Below, in pieces: positions 28,955 to 36,796 of a stretch of 64,000 bases of DNA. Every line of letters begins with the position of its first letter. The stretch's first letter is position 1. Under the pieces are notes generated by a model that saw only the letters and a program-made list of their open reading frames with translations, was not told where the DNA came from and did no database searches. The position numbers and the translations under genes were made by a program. The stretch covers positions 3,121,501 through 3,185,500 of the forward strand of contig NZ_CP157794.1 in the NCBI RefSeq assembly GCF_040111675.1, written 5' to 3'. Source of the DNA: Salinarimonas sp. (GTDB taxonomy: Bacteria > Pseudomonadota > Alphaproteobacteria > Rhizobiales > Beijerinckiaceae).

Positions 28955-29371
28955 ATGCGCGCCCTTCTCGCCGGACTGGCCTGCCTTCTCGCCGCCGCCC
29001 TCCTGCAGCCTGCGCCCGCGCAGGCGGACGAGGGAGCGATCCGCTCCGTCATCGAGAGCCAGATCGACGCCTTCCGCGCCGACGACGGCGCGCGGGCCTA
29101 TTCCTACGCCTCGCCCGGCATCCAGCGGATCTTCCCCAGCGCCGAGATGTTCATGGGCATGGTCCGCCAGGGCTACCGCCCGGTCTACCGGCCGCGCGAC
29201 TACAGCTTCGGGACCCTTCGCGAGACGCCGGGCGGGCCGGTGCAGGAGGTGACCGTCGTCGACGAGGCGGGCGTCACCTGGACGGCGCTCTATTCGCTCG
29301 AGCAGCAGCCGGACGGCACGTGGCGCATCTCCGGCTGCCAGCTCGTGCGCCGCCCCGGCCTCAGCGCCTGA
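28955..29371 (+). CDS. DUF4864 family secreted protein
   Basis: 138-residue exported protein with a cleavable signal peptide (about 1-24, cleavage after AQA). The mature part follows the DUF4864 pattern, an NTF2-like small alpha+beta fold: IRSVIESQIDAFRADDGARAYSYASPGIQRIF, then SAEMFMGMVRQGYRPVYRPRDYSFG, then WTALYSLEQQPDGTWRISGCQLV. No function is known. Its 3' end overlaps the convergent M24 gene by 11 bp. Confidence 0.87.
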   Translation: MRALLAGLACLLAAALLQPAPAQADEGAIRSVIESQIDAFRADDGARAYSYASPGIQRIFPSAEMFMGMVRQGYRPVYRPRDYSFGTLRETPGGPVQEVTVVDEAGVTWTALYSLEQQPDGTWRISGCQLVRRPGLSA

Positions 29372-30527
29372 CGAGGTCGAGCGAGGCGCTCGACAGGGGC
29401 TCCGCCCCCCTCTCGGTGACGACGCAGGTGCGCGCCAGCGACATGGCGAGGCCGGCCTCGGCATCGAACAGGATCATGTGCGCGAAGAACACGTTGCCCG
29501 GCCGCGCCTCGTAGCTCTGGCCCGTGTAGAGCATCGGCCAGTCCATCCAGTTCGGCGCGAAGGTGGTCCCCAGCGAGTAGCCGCAGGCGTTGAGCCGGGT
29601 ATGGCCGAGCCCCGCCTCGTCGAGGACCCGGGCATGCGCGTCGAACGCCGCGCCGATGGGCCGGCCCGGGCGCAGCGCGTCCTCCGCCGCGAGCAGCGCG
29701 TCGATTGCGGCCCGATGCATCGCCTCGATGCGCGGATCGAGCGTCCCGATCACGAAGGTGCGCATCAGGGCGGCGTGGTAGTGCCGGTAGACGCCGGCGA
29801 ATTCCAGCGTGAGGAGGTCGTTCTCCGAGAGCGTGCGCCGGCCGCTGAAGTAGCGGCACATCAGGGCGCCCGGCCCCGAGCCGATGATGAACTCGTTCGC
29901 CGGGTCGTCGCCGCCGCCCCGGGCGATGGCGCCGTGCATGTCGGCGAGGATGTCGCCCTCGAACACGCCCGCCCCGGCCCGCGCCTCGGCCGCCGCGAGG
30001 GCCGCGTCGCCGAGCTCCGCCGCGCGGCGCACGTAGGCGAGCTCGGCGGCGCTCTTCACCGCCCGCAGGCGGGTGATCAGGAAGGACGCGTCGGCCAGCC
30101 TCCAGCTATCGGCCAGCGCCGCCTCGAGCCGCTTGCCCTTGGCGGCGGTGAGCCCGTAGGCCTCGTACTCGACGCCGAGCGTCTTGCCCGCGAGCCCGAG
30201 CTCGGCGAGGATCGCGGCGAGCTCGCGCTCGGGCTCGGACCCCTCGCGGTCGACCCAGATCCGCACGTCCTCGACGCGCGAGGTGAAGCGCGCCTGCAGC
30301 CGGTCGGCGGAGCGGGTGAGGAGCACGAGCCGGCCGTCGGCGGTGAGCACCATGCACTGGAAGTGCACGTAGCCGAACGTGTCGTAGCCCGTGAGCCAGT
30401 ACATGCTCTCCTGCCGGAACATCAGCAGCGCCGAGAGCCCCTCGCGCTCCATGGCCGCGATCGTGGCGGCGAGGCGCGCCTCGTACTCGGCGGCGGGAAA
30501 ATGCAGGTTCAGCCGATCGATGGTCAT
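29361..30527 (-). CDS. M24 (Xaa-Pro peptidase/creatinase fold) family protein with altered metal site
   Basis: 388 residues with the two-domain pita-bread layout. The N-terminal creatinase-type domain (about 8-135) holds MYWLTGYDTFGYVHF near 44-58; the C-terminal domain spans about 150-380. Usual M24 metal ligands look changed: where peptidases have the D...D pair the protein reads LEFAGVYRHYHAALMRTF, the GHG motif reads GYSLGTTF, and the following Glu position is not obvious (NVFFAHMILFD). This suggests a metal-independent hydrolase like creatinase or ectoine hydrolase rather than a prolidase. The ligand assessment is by eye. Confidence 0.82.
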   Translation of the reverse strand: MTIDRLNLHFPAAEYEARLAATIAAMEREGLSALLMFRQESMYWLTGYDTFGYVHFQCMVLTADGRLVLLTRSADRLQARFTSRVEDVRIWVDREGSEPERELAAILAELGLAGKTLGVEYEAYGLTAAKGKRLEAALADSWRLADASFLITRLRAVKSAAELAYVRRAAELGDAALAAAEARAGAGVFEGDILADMHGAIARGGGDDPANEFIIGSGPGALMCRYFSGRRTLSENDLLTLEFAGVYRHYHAALMRTFVIGTLDPRIEAMHRAAIDALLAAEDALRPGRPIGAAFDAHARVLDEAGLGHTRLNACGYSLGTTFAPNWMDWPMLYTGQSYEARPGNVFFAHMILFDAEAGLAMSLARTCVVTERGAEPLSSASLDLVRR

Positions 30528-30728
30528 GCGGGCGTCCTCGAGGCGCGTGGTGCACCGGACCTAGTCCGATCGGCGCGCCGCCGCAAGCCGCGCGCCGTCG
30601 CGCGCGGACGGGCTCAGGCTTTTCCTGTATTCCACGCTCCCGCTGGGTAAGTTTATAACGGAGTCGACGGAAGCTTGGGCGTTCGCGACGCAGTCGGCCT
30701 CCGCCACGAAAAACAGGGGGCTCGTTCC

Positions 30729-31190
30729 ATGCTTCGCACCGTCTTCGCCGGGTTCGCCGCGGCGGCCGTCCTCGCCGCCGCGATCCCGTCCGACGCGCAG
30801 AACTACAATCGCCGTCCCGCCTTCGGCACGGTGAACCTCAACGCGGGCTTCGCGCCCGATCCCTATTGGGTGCGCGTGCGCGCCGGCGGAACGAGGCCGG
30901 CCTCGTCGGTCAGCAGCTGCGGCGGCTCCATGGCCGACGCGCCGGACGTGCGGCTCAACTACAATGCCGGCGGCGGCTTCGCGCTGACCTTCTTCGTGCG
31001 CTCGAACGCGGACACGATCGTGGTCGTCAACGACCCGAGCGGCGCCTGGTATTGCGACGACGACAGCGGCGGCAACCTCGATCCGCAGCTCACCTTCTCG
31101 AACCCGCTATCCGGCCAGTACGACATCTGGATCGGGCACTACGAGGGCGGCCGCGGCATCCCGGCCCAGCTCGGCATCACCGAGCGCTGA
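30729..31190 (+). CDS. Secreted protein, hypothetical (possible beta-sandwich)
   Basis: 153-residue exported protein with a signal peptide (MLRTVFAGFAAAAVLAAAIP, cleavage near DAQ). The mature part is Gly/Asn/Asp-rich with alternating strands: FGTVNLNAGFAPDPYWVRVRAGG, the Cys of SSCGGSMADAPDVRLNYNAGG, VVNDPSGAWYCDDDSGG, and GQYDIWIGHYEGG near the end. Two cysteines could form a disulfide. The ending resembles bacterial pre-peptidase C-terminal (PPC-like) beta-sandwiches, and similar proteins are sometimes annotated as S1 peptidases, but no catalytic triad is visible. ATG 30729 is preferred over 30675 because the signal peptide begins there. Confidence 0.75.
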   Translation: MLRTVFAGFAAAAVLAAAIPSDAQNYNRRPAFGTVNLNAGFAPDPYWVRVRAGGTRPASSVSSCGGSMADAPDVRLNYNAGGGFALTFFVRSNADTIVVVNDPSGAWYCDDDSGGNLDPQLTFSNPLSGQYDIWIGHYEGGRGIPAQLGITER

Positions 31191-31217
31191 GCCGCCCTCG
31201 GCGTCGGTCGACCCCGA

Positions 31218-32009
31218 TCAGCGTCCCTGCCAGCGCGGCGGACGCTTGGCCAGGAAGGCCTCCATGCCTTCGCGGAAATCCGCGCTCGTGTAGCAGGCGA
31301 CGACGAGATCGTCCCCGGCCCCCGAGGGCATGTCGGCCGAGAGCATCGCGAGGCCGCGCTTGGTCGCGGAGAGCGTCAGCGGCGCGTGGCCGGCGATCGT
31401 CTCGGCGAGCGCGGCGACGCGCGCCTCGAGCGCGGCGGCGTCCGGCGCGACCTCGGTGAGGAAGCCCTTCGCCAGCGCCTCCTCGGCGGAGAGCAGGCGG
31501 GCGGTGAAGATCATCTCCTTCACCGTCTGCGCGCCGACGAGCGAGGCCAGCCGGGCGAGATTCTTCACCGACAGGCAATTGCCCAGCGTCCGCGCGATCG
31601 GAAAGCCGATCTTCGCGCCGGCTTCGGCGACGCGCAGGTCGCACGCGGCCGCGATCGCCGCGCCGCCTCCCGTGCAGGCGCCGGCGATCATGGCGATTGT
31701 CGGCTTGGAGAGTCCCTCCAGCCGCCCGACGACCCGCTCGATCCGCGCCTCGTAGGCGAGCGCGTCCTCCGCCGTGCGCACGTCGCGGAAGGCGGCGATG
31801 TCGGTGCCGGCCGCGAAGGCTTTTCCGCCGGCGCCTGCGATGACGACGACCCTGACCTCCGGATCCGCCTCGCAGCTCTCGCACAATGCGCAGAGCCGCT
31901 CGTACATGGCGAAGGTGAGCGCGTTGCGGGCCTGCGCCCGGTTGAACACGATCCGGGCGACGCCGCCCTCGACGGAATGCAGGATCTCGTCGGTCTCGCT
32001 CACGGTCAT
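31218..32009 (-). CDS. Enoyl-CoA hydratase/isomerase (crotonase) family protein
   Basis: 263-residue crotonase-fold protein. The CoA-binding and oxyanion-hole segments are present (RAQARNALTFAMYERL; GGKAFAAGTDIAAF; IAGACTGGGAAIAAACDLRVA). However, the two positions that are Glu in true enoyl-CoA hydratases appear replaced: GGGAAIAAACD lacks the first and GFPIARTLGNC lacks the second. A different crotonase-type reaction is therefore possible. ATG 32009 has GGAAGGGAGGG directly upstream; the open frame reaching 32243 is repeat DNA. Monocistronic by position. Confidence 0.85.
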   Translation of the reverse strand: MTVSETDEILHSVEGGVARIVFNRAQARNALTFAMYERLCALCESCEADPEVRVVVIAGAGGKAFAAGTDIAAFRDVRTAEDALAYEARIERVVGRLEGLSKPTIAMIAGACTGGGAAIAAACDLRVAEAGAKIGFPIARTLGNCLSVKNLARLASLVGAQTVKEMIFTARLLSAEEALAKGFLTEVAPDAAALEARVAALAETIAGHAPLTLSATKRGLAMLSADMPSGAGDDLVVACYTSADFREGMEAFLAKRPPRWQGR

Positions 32010-32107
32010 GGCCCTCCCTTCCTCGCGGCTCGTCCATCCCGCATACAGAAGGCCGCGGACCGCGTCACCCCGGACGCGCGCCGCCCGATGCAGAGCGCAC
32101 GGTGGTT

Positions 32108-32144
32108 CCCCTCGCCCTCGTGGAGAGGGGCTAGGGGTGAGGGG
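32108..32144. repeat. GC-rich intergenic hairpin repeat
   Basis: CCCCTCGCCCTCG ... GGCTAGGGGTGAGGGG forms an imperfect stem around TGGAGAGG. Opposite-strand form CCCCTCACCCCTAGCC resembles short repeats scattered between genes of many alphaproteobacteria. Confidence 0.55.
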
Positions 32145-32345
32145 CGCGCAGGATTTTCGTGCCGTCGATGCCGCGCGACCACCAGTACGTTCCGCAGCGG
32201 CTCGCGATACCTCACGACCGGGGAGACGGAGGCAGCCCGTCATCGCCGCCGAAATCGTTCTCGACGCCCGTCACCCCCGGCCACTCTCCACCAGGGCTCG
32301 TCGATTCGCACATCGTCCCGCACCGCAGCGTGCCGAGACAGTGCC

Positions 32346-32402
32346 GGTCGGGAACGGTTCGACGAGCACGCCGACCCTTCGTCTTCCCTGTAGGAAAGGA
32401 AG
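32346..32402. repeat. Partial copy of the 5198-5470 repeat family
   Basis: The stretch GGTCGGGAACGGTTCGACGA ... CGTCTTCCCTGTAGGAAAGG parallels GGTCGAACGGCCGTCGCGG ... CGTCCTTCCCTGTAGGGG at 5337-5377. Similarity is clear over the TTCCCTGTAGG core and weaker before it. Confidence 0.45.
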
Positions 32403-32552
32403 GAAAGGGGAGAGCGGGCGCCGCCGGAGCGCTCGATTTCCGATCGTCGCGGCTCCGAGTCGCGCCAATGGCCCGCGCCCGAAGCGGAACCGCCCCGCCT
32501 CGGCCACGGTTGAGGAAGGAGGATCCGACAAGCAGAACGACAGGAGAGGACC

Positions 32553-33284
32553 ATGCGCAGCCTCATCATCGGCCTCGCCGCCGCAGGCGTGGCGGCGGGC
32601 GCGGCACAGGCTCAGGCCATCGACGTGAGCCCCGCCGCGGGCCGGGCGATCGAGGACGCCGTGCTGATCCCGCTCTCGCGGCTCGATTTCGATCCCGTCG
32701 ACCGCGATCTCTGGAGCGCCATGGAGCTGCTCGGCGCCGACGTCCTCGGCCCCGGCGACGAGGATATCGGCGACGTCGAGGACATCCTCGTCGGCGTCGA
32801 CGGATACGCCCTCGCGGTGGTGGTCGAGCTCGACGAGTTCCTCGAGTTCGACGAGACCATGCTCTCGGTCCCGTTCTCGGTGCTCGAGCCCCTGCCCGCC
32901 GAGGGCCTGGTGCGCTCCCCGATCGACGAGGAGGGCCTGCAGATGTACGCGATCTTCGAGGAGCCGACGCTGACCGCCGACACGGTCTCGAACGAGGTGA
33001 CCGCCATCGCCGAGAACGATCTCGACGCCGTTCTCACGGGCTCGGACGTCTTCCTGCTGGAGGACCTGATGCTCGGCATGCACGCCCCGCTCGACGGCGA
33101 GACGCTCGGCTACGTGCACGACGTGCTGTTCACGATGGAGGGCGCGCTCGAGGCGGTCGTCGTCTCGGCGACGCGCGACCCGTTCGCAGACGTCGCCGTG
33201 CCCTATACCGGCGGGACGGCGCGCGAGGAGAGCGTGCTCGAGGCCGCGCCCCTCACGGCCGAGGAGATGGGCGTGCGCGATTGA
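32553..33284 (+). CDS. Secreted PRC-barrel domain protein
   Basis: 243-residue, very acidic protein with a signal peptide (about 1-21, cleavage after AQA). Two PRC-barrel-like beta modules are visible: LLGADVLGPGDEDIGDVEDILVGVDGYALAVVVEL near 55-90 and GETLGYVHDVLFTMEGALEAVVVSA near 183-207. The first carries the usual strand-turn GDVEDILV followed by a hydrophobic strand. Such exported PRC-barrel proteins are common in Rhizobiales and lack a defined role. The start has AGGAGAGG about 6 bp upstream. Ends at the hairpin 33345-33371 shared with the convergent next gene. Confidence 0.83.
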   Translation: MRSLIIGLAAAGVAAGAAQAQAIDVSPAAGRAIEDAVLIPLSRLDFDPVDRDLWSAMELLGADVLGPGDEDIGDVEDILVGVDGYALAVVVELDEFLEFDETMLSVPFSVLEPLPAEGLVRSPIDEEGLQMYAIFEEPTLTADTVSNEVTAIAENDLDAVLTGSDVFLLEDLMLGMHAPLDGETLGYVHDVLFTMEGALEAVVVSATRDPFADVAVPYTGGTAREESVLEAAPLTAEEMGVRD

Positions 33285-33344
33285 CGCCGGCGCGGGCCGG
33301 TGTCCTCGACGATCCGACCGTCCTCCAAGATCACGATCCGGGGG

Positions 33345-33371
33345 CGCGCGCCGGGGTGACCCCGGCGCGCG
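33345..33371. terminator. Perfect 12-bp hairpin between convergent genes
   Basis: CGCGCGCCGGGG (33345-33356), loop TGA, CCCCGGCGCGCG (33360-33371). It lies in the 97-bp gap between the PRC-barrel and PepSY-like gene ends, 11 bp from the latter's stop. No T-tract follows on either strand, so it may act as a pausing or mRNA 3'-end protecting structure. Confidence 0.55.
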
Positions 33372-33381
33372 GGCGCATCCG

Positions 33382-33735
33382 TCAGAACCAGTTGCGCTCG
33401 ACCTTCACGATCTCGCCCGTGTAGGGATTGATGTCCATCTCGACGTCCTCGCCGACCGGGCTCATCGCCTCGACCTCGTACTGATTGAACTCGACGTCGA
33501 ACTCGCGGATGTTCGTGTAGCCGCGCTCGCGCAGCATGGCGACGACCTCCGAGGGGCGCACCCAGGCGCGCTCGGCGCCGACATAGCCCTCGCCGATCAT
33601 CTCCTCGGCGACGGGGTCGCGCTCCATGATCATCTCGTCGGTGAGATCCATGTCCTGGGCCGTCGCGGGCGCGACGGCGAAGGCCGCGAGGGCGAGGGCG
33701 GCGACAGACGTCTTGATGTGGGCGGCGATGCGCAT
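33382..33735 (-). CDS. Secreted PepSY-like domain protein
   Basis: 117-residue exported protein. A signal peptide (about 1-27, cleavage after ATAQ) precedes an acidic linker and a C-terminal small domain (about 55-117) with helix RPSEVVAMLRERGYTNIREFDVEFNQYEV and strand pair MDINPYTGEIVKVERNW. The ending is the hallmark of PepSY/PepSY-like folds, which often inhibit or fold secreted hydrolases; the role here is unknown. Convergent with the PRC-barrel gene and co-directional with the Na/Pi transporter gene upstream. Confidence 0.8.
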   Translation of the reverse strand: MRIAAHIKTSVAALALAAFAVAPATAQDMDLTDEMIMERDPVAEEMIGEGYVGAERAWVRPSEVVAMLRERGYTNIREFDVEFNQYEVEAMSPVGEDVEMDINPYTGEIVKVERNWF

Positions 33736-33808
33736 GGGACGGCTCCTCTTGTGACTGGCTGCCTATGCCCCGCCAACGCGGCGGCCGCCCGCTTCGTTTC
33801 ACCGCGTC

Positions 33809-35485
33809 TCACGCCACGGCCTGCGGCGCCGGCCCGCGAGGCGGCGGCTCGACGAGGCGCGTGTCGCGAAGCCCGCCGCGGGCCTCCAGCACCGGATAGG
33901 CGACCGCCGTGAGGTGGGCGACGATGCGCTTGAGATCGCGCAGGATGTCGAGATGCAGCGCGCTCGCCTCGACGCTCGCCGGCGGCTCGGCGCGCAGCCG
34001 GCGCAGGTGCCGCTCGGTGGCGATGCGCTCGGCCTCGCGGAAGGCGTCCTTCTCGCGCACGAGGGCGGTCGCGACCGCGGGATCCTCCGCGACGAGGAGC
34101 CCGCCGGAGAGGCGCATCTGGCCGAGCGCCCGCTCGTGCAGGGCGCGGATCTCGGTCCAGTCGGCCTCCGGGATGGCGAGGCCGCGGCGGTGGCGGCGGG
34201 AGGCGAGCCGCATCAGGCCCTTGTCGATGATGTCGCCCGCATGCTCGAGATTGGTCGCATGCGAGATCAGCGCCATGGCGCGCCGCGCCTGCGCCTCGTC
34301 GAGCCGGCCGCGCTCGAGCCGGATCAGGAAGAGCTTGATCTCCTCGTAGCGGCGGTCGATGGCGTCGTCGAGCCTGCGTACGGCGTCCCGCCGGCGCTCG
34401 TCCGGATCGGCGAGCGCGGCGATGCTCTCGCGCAGCATCACCTCCACCGTGTCGGCGAGGCGCATGGTCTCGCGCGCGGCCGCCGCGAGGGCGACGTCGG
34501 GATCGGCGTCGGCCGGGGCCTCGGACAGCGCGTCGACCGGGGGGATGGTCGCGATGGCGGGCTCCTCGCGGACGAGGCGCGCGAGGAGCGCCGCCGCGGG
34601 GCGGGTCAGCGGCAGGAAGAGGACCGCGAGCGTGAGATTGAACAGGGTGTGCGCGTTGGCCGTCGCCCGCGCGGCGTCGGCGCCGAGCCAGCCGAGCGGC
34701 AGGACGTCGTAGGCGAGGAGCGCGAGGGCGGCGCCGGCCCCGAGCGCGCGGAAGGCGAGGTTCCCGATCAGCAGCCGCCGCCCGGCCGGGCCGGTGCGCG
34801 GCGCGAGCCCGAAGGGCACCAGCGCCGAGCCGACGTTCGCGCCGAGCACGACCGCGAGAACGACGGAGAGGGGCGCGGCCCCCGCGGCCGCGAAGGCCAT
34901 CGCGGTGAGCACCGCGGCGAGGCTCGACTGGGCGATCACGGCGAGCCCGAGACCCACCGCGAAGGCGAGGATCGGCTGCGCCTCCGCGCCCGCGAGCAGC
35001 GCCTGCAGCGCGATGGAGTCCCGCAAAGGCGCGCTCGCCGCGCCGATCATGCCGAGCGCGAGCACGACGAGCCCGATCCCGAGCGCCACCCGGCCGAGCT
35101 GCCGCAGGGCCGGCCGGGTCGCCACGACGAAGACCGGCACGCCGATCGCGATGAGGAGCGGCCCGAGCCAGACCGGCTTCAGGGAGAGGATCTGCACAGC
35201 CACCGTCGAGCCGACGTCGGCGCCCAGCATCAGGGCGAGCGCCGCGGCGAGCGCGAGGAAGCCCCTGTCGGCGAAGGAGGCGGCGAGGACGGCCGTGGCG
35301 GACGCGCTCTGCAGCGCGGTGGCGAGACCGAGACCCGTCGCGGCCGCGCGCAGCGGGCCGGAGGTCGCGCGGGCCAGAGCCTCGCGCAAACGACCGCCGA
35401 ACCCCCGCAGTACCGCCGTCTTCACCATGCGCGTCGCGAAGACGAGCAGAGCGATACCGGCGAGGAGGTCGAGGGCGGTGGTCAT
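33809..35485 (-). CDS. Na/Pi cotransporter family protein with C-terminal PhoU-like domain
   Basis: 558-residue membrane protein: an N-terminal transporter (about 1-310) with the two inverted repeats of the Na/Pi family, each marked by the Q-S-S/A motif (TALQSASATAVLAASF near 59-74 and AVIAQSSLAAVLTAMAF near 187-203), and a cytoplasmic PhoU-like helical domain (about 345-545). It would move phosphate or phosphate-like anions with sodium. The first repeat reads QSASA where QSSSA is common. No pho box was recognised in the 98-bp upstream gap. Next gene upstream on the same strand is the K+ channel. Confidence 0.9.
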   Translation of the reverse strand: MTTALDLLAGIALLVFATRMVKTAVLRGFGGRLREALARATSGPLRAAATGLGLATALQSASATAVLAASFADRGFLALAAALALMLGADVGSTVAVQILSLKPVWLGPLLIAIGVPVFVVATRPALRQLGRVALGIGLVVLALGMIGAASAPLRDSIALQALLAGAEAQPILAFAVGLGLAVIAQSSLAAVLTAMAFAAAGAAPLSVVLAVVLGANVGSALVPFGLAPRTGPAGRRLLIGNLAFRALGAGAALALLAYDVLPLGWLGADAARATANAHTLFNLTLAVLFLPLTRPAAALLARLVREEPAIATIPPVDALSEAPADADPDVALAAAARETMRLADTVEVMLRESIAALADPDERRRDAVRRLDDAIDRRYEEIKLFLIRLERGRLDEAQARRAMALISHATNLEHAGDIIDKGLMRLASRRHRRGLAIPEADWTEIRALHERALGQMRLSGGLLVAEDPAVATALVREKDAFREAERIATERHLRRLRAEPPASVEASALHLDILRDLKRIVAHLTAVAYPVLEARGGLRDTRLVEPPPRGPAPQAVA

Positions 35486-35583
35486 CTGCGAAGCTCCCTT
35501 AGGCGGCTAAGAGGATGATAACGCCTTTGCGCCCCCGACGATCCCCGACTTCGCGCAGAGCGTGTCGGTGTCTCGCCACGGCG

Positions 35584-36681
35584 TCAGCGCCTCAGCAGCG
35601 CCGCGATCTCGGCGTCGGAGCGGGCATTGCCCTCGCGCACGAGCACGAAGAGCTTGTCGGCCTCGACGCGGGACTTGGGCGGCGGATTGATCACCATCCG
35701 CCCGTCGACCGCGGCGCGGTAGGCGATCGGCACGCCGATATCCTCGTCGGTCAGGAGGCGGACGATCTCCCGCCAGGGGCGCCCGCTCACCTCGACGTCG
35801 TAGCGCCAGCACTCGTCGCCACGGCTGGTGAACAGGTCCTCGAGGATCGCCTCGGCGCCGGGCGCCGCCAGCGCCCGCACGATCATCTCGGGATAGCCGC
35901 GCAGGGGCCGCACCACCACGTCGGCCCCGGCGCGCACCATGCGCGGCCGGTTCGCGTCGTCGACGCATTCGGCGATGATGCGCCCGCCGGCGCCCATCTC
36001 CCGCAGGCGGTCCACGATGTCGAAGGTGCGCCCGTCCGAGGCCGCGTCGCCGTCGTCGAGGGCGAGGACGACGATCACCTCGGCGTCCTGCGCGTCCGCG
36101 GCCTCGAGCGCGCTCCGGCTCCAGGGCTCGCCCGCGACATGCACGACCCCGCGCTCGGAGAGCGCCTCCGGCAGCCCGGTCGCGAAGCGCGGGGAGACGA
36201 GCTCCACGACGCGGTCGTGGAAGCGCCGGCTCGCGCGGAACTCGGCGACGAGCCCCGCGAGAAAGGCCGGGGCGTTCTCGAACTCGACATTGAGGACGAG
36301 GATGTGATCGCGCATGTCCCACCTCCAGCGGCCGACGCGCTTGCGCTCGCGCCGGTCCCCGCGCAGCTCGAAATACGTGGCGGCCGACTGGAACGCGATC
36401 CAGATGCCGCCCAGGAACACGAGCAGCATCGTGGCGAGCCGCCCTTGCGGCGTGCGCGCCGACAGATCGCCGTAGCCGACCGTGGTGAGGGTCGTCAGCG
36501 TCAGCCAGACGGCCTCGAAGGCGCCGAGACCCTCGAGCGCCATCATCGCGCCGACATGCAGGAGCGCGAGCGTCGCGAGCACGGCGAGGAGCCGCGGCAG
36601 CGCCCGCCGCGGCCCGCCCGCGCGCACGAGCGGCCGGACGCTCGCGTGTCGCTTGCGGTGCTGAAGCCATCCCGTGCGCAT
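35584..36681 (-). CDS. Potassium channel with RCK (TrkA-N-like) regulatory domain
   Basis: 365-residue two-helix K+ channel. TM1 spans about 30-48, the pore loop carries the selectivity filter TLTTVGYGD (about 64-72), and TM2 spans about 80-105. The cytoplasmic part (about 114-365) has an RCK/TrkA-N-type Rossmann domain (HILVLNVEFENAPAFLAGL, then DDGDAASDGRTFDIVDRL, IIAECVDD) and a C-terminal TrkA-C-like end. The nucleotide loop is not the canonical GxGxxG, so ligand binding may differ. The Arg-rich N-terminus (1-30) is cytoplasmic. Confidence 0.9.
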   Translation of the reverse strand: MRTGWLQHRKRHASVRPLVRAGGPRRALPRLLAVLATLALLHVGAMMALEGLGAFEAVWLTLTTLTTVGYGDLSARTPQGRLATMLLVFLGGIWIAFQSAATYFELRGDRRERKRVGRWRWDMRDHILVLNVEFENAPAFLAGLVAEFRASRRFHDRVVELVSPRFATGLPEALSERGVVHVAGEPWSRSALEAADAQDAEVIVVLALDDGDAASDGRTFDIVDRLREMGAGGRIIAECVDDANRPRMVRAGADVVVRPLRGYPEMIVRALAAPGAEAILEDLFTSRGDECWRYDVEVSGRPWREIVRLLTDEDIGVPIAYRAAVDGRMVINPPPKSRVEADKLFVLVREGNARSDAEIAALLRR

Positions 36682-36796
36682 GCCTGGCGGCGCCCTCCCC
36701 GTCCCGGCGCGACGGCCGCGCCCGATCGCAAACGCGCGAGGCCGCCGGATCGTGCGATCCGCTCCGGTCGAGGGCAGAAGTCCCGGGCCGCGCGGA

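Larger units (their letters stand above)
32010..32552. other. Intergenic region with repeat remnants
   Basis: 543 bp between the divergent crotonase-family and PRC-barrel genes. It holds a GC-rich hairpin repeat (32108-32144) and a decayed copy of the 5198-5470 repeat family (32346-32402). No convincing gene was seen; frames crossing it are short and low in family-like sequence. A weak GGAAC-N16-CGGTT pair (32486-32511) resembles an EcfG promoter for the PRC-barrel gene but is not exact. Confidence 0.6.

Noticed and set aside
32486..32511. EcfG-type general stress promoter before the PRC-barrel gene
   Set aside because: GGAAC is present, but the -10 reads CGGTT not CGTT at the proper spacing; too weak to annotate.
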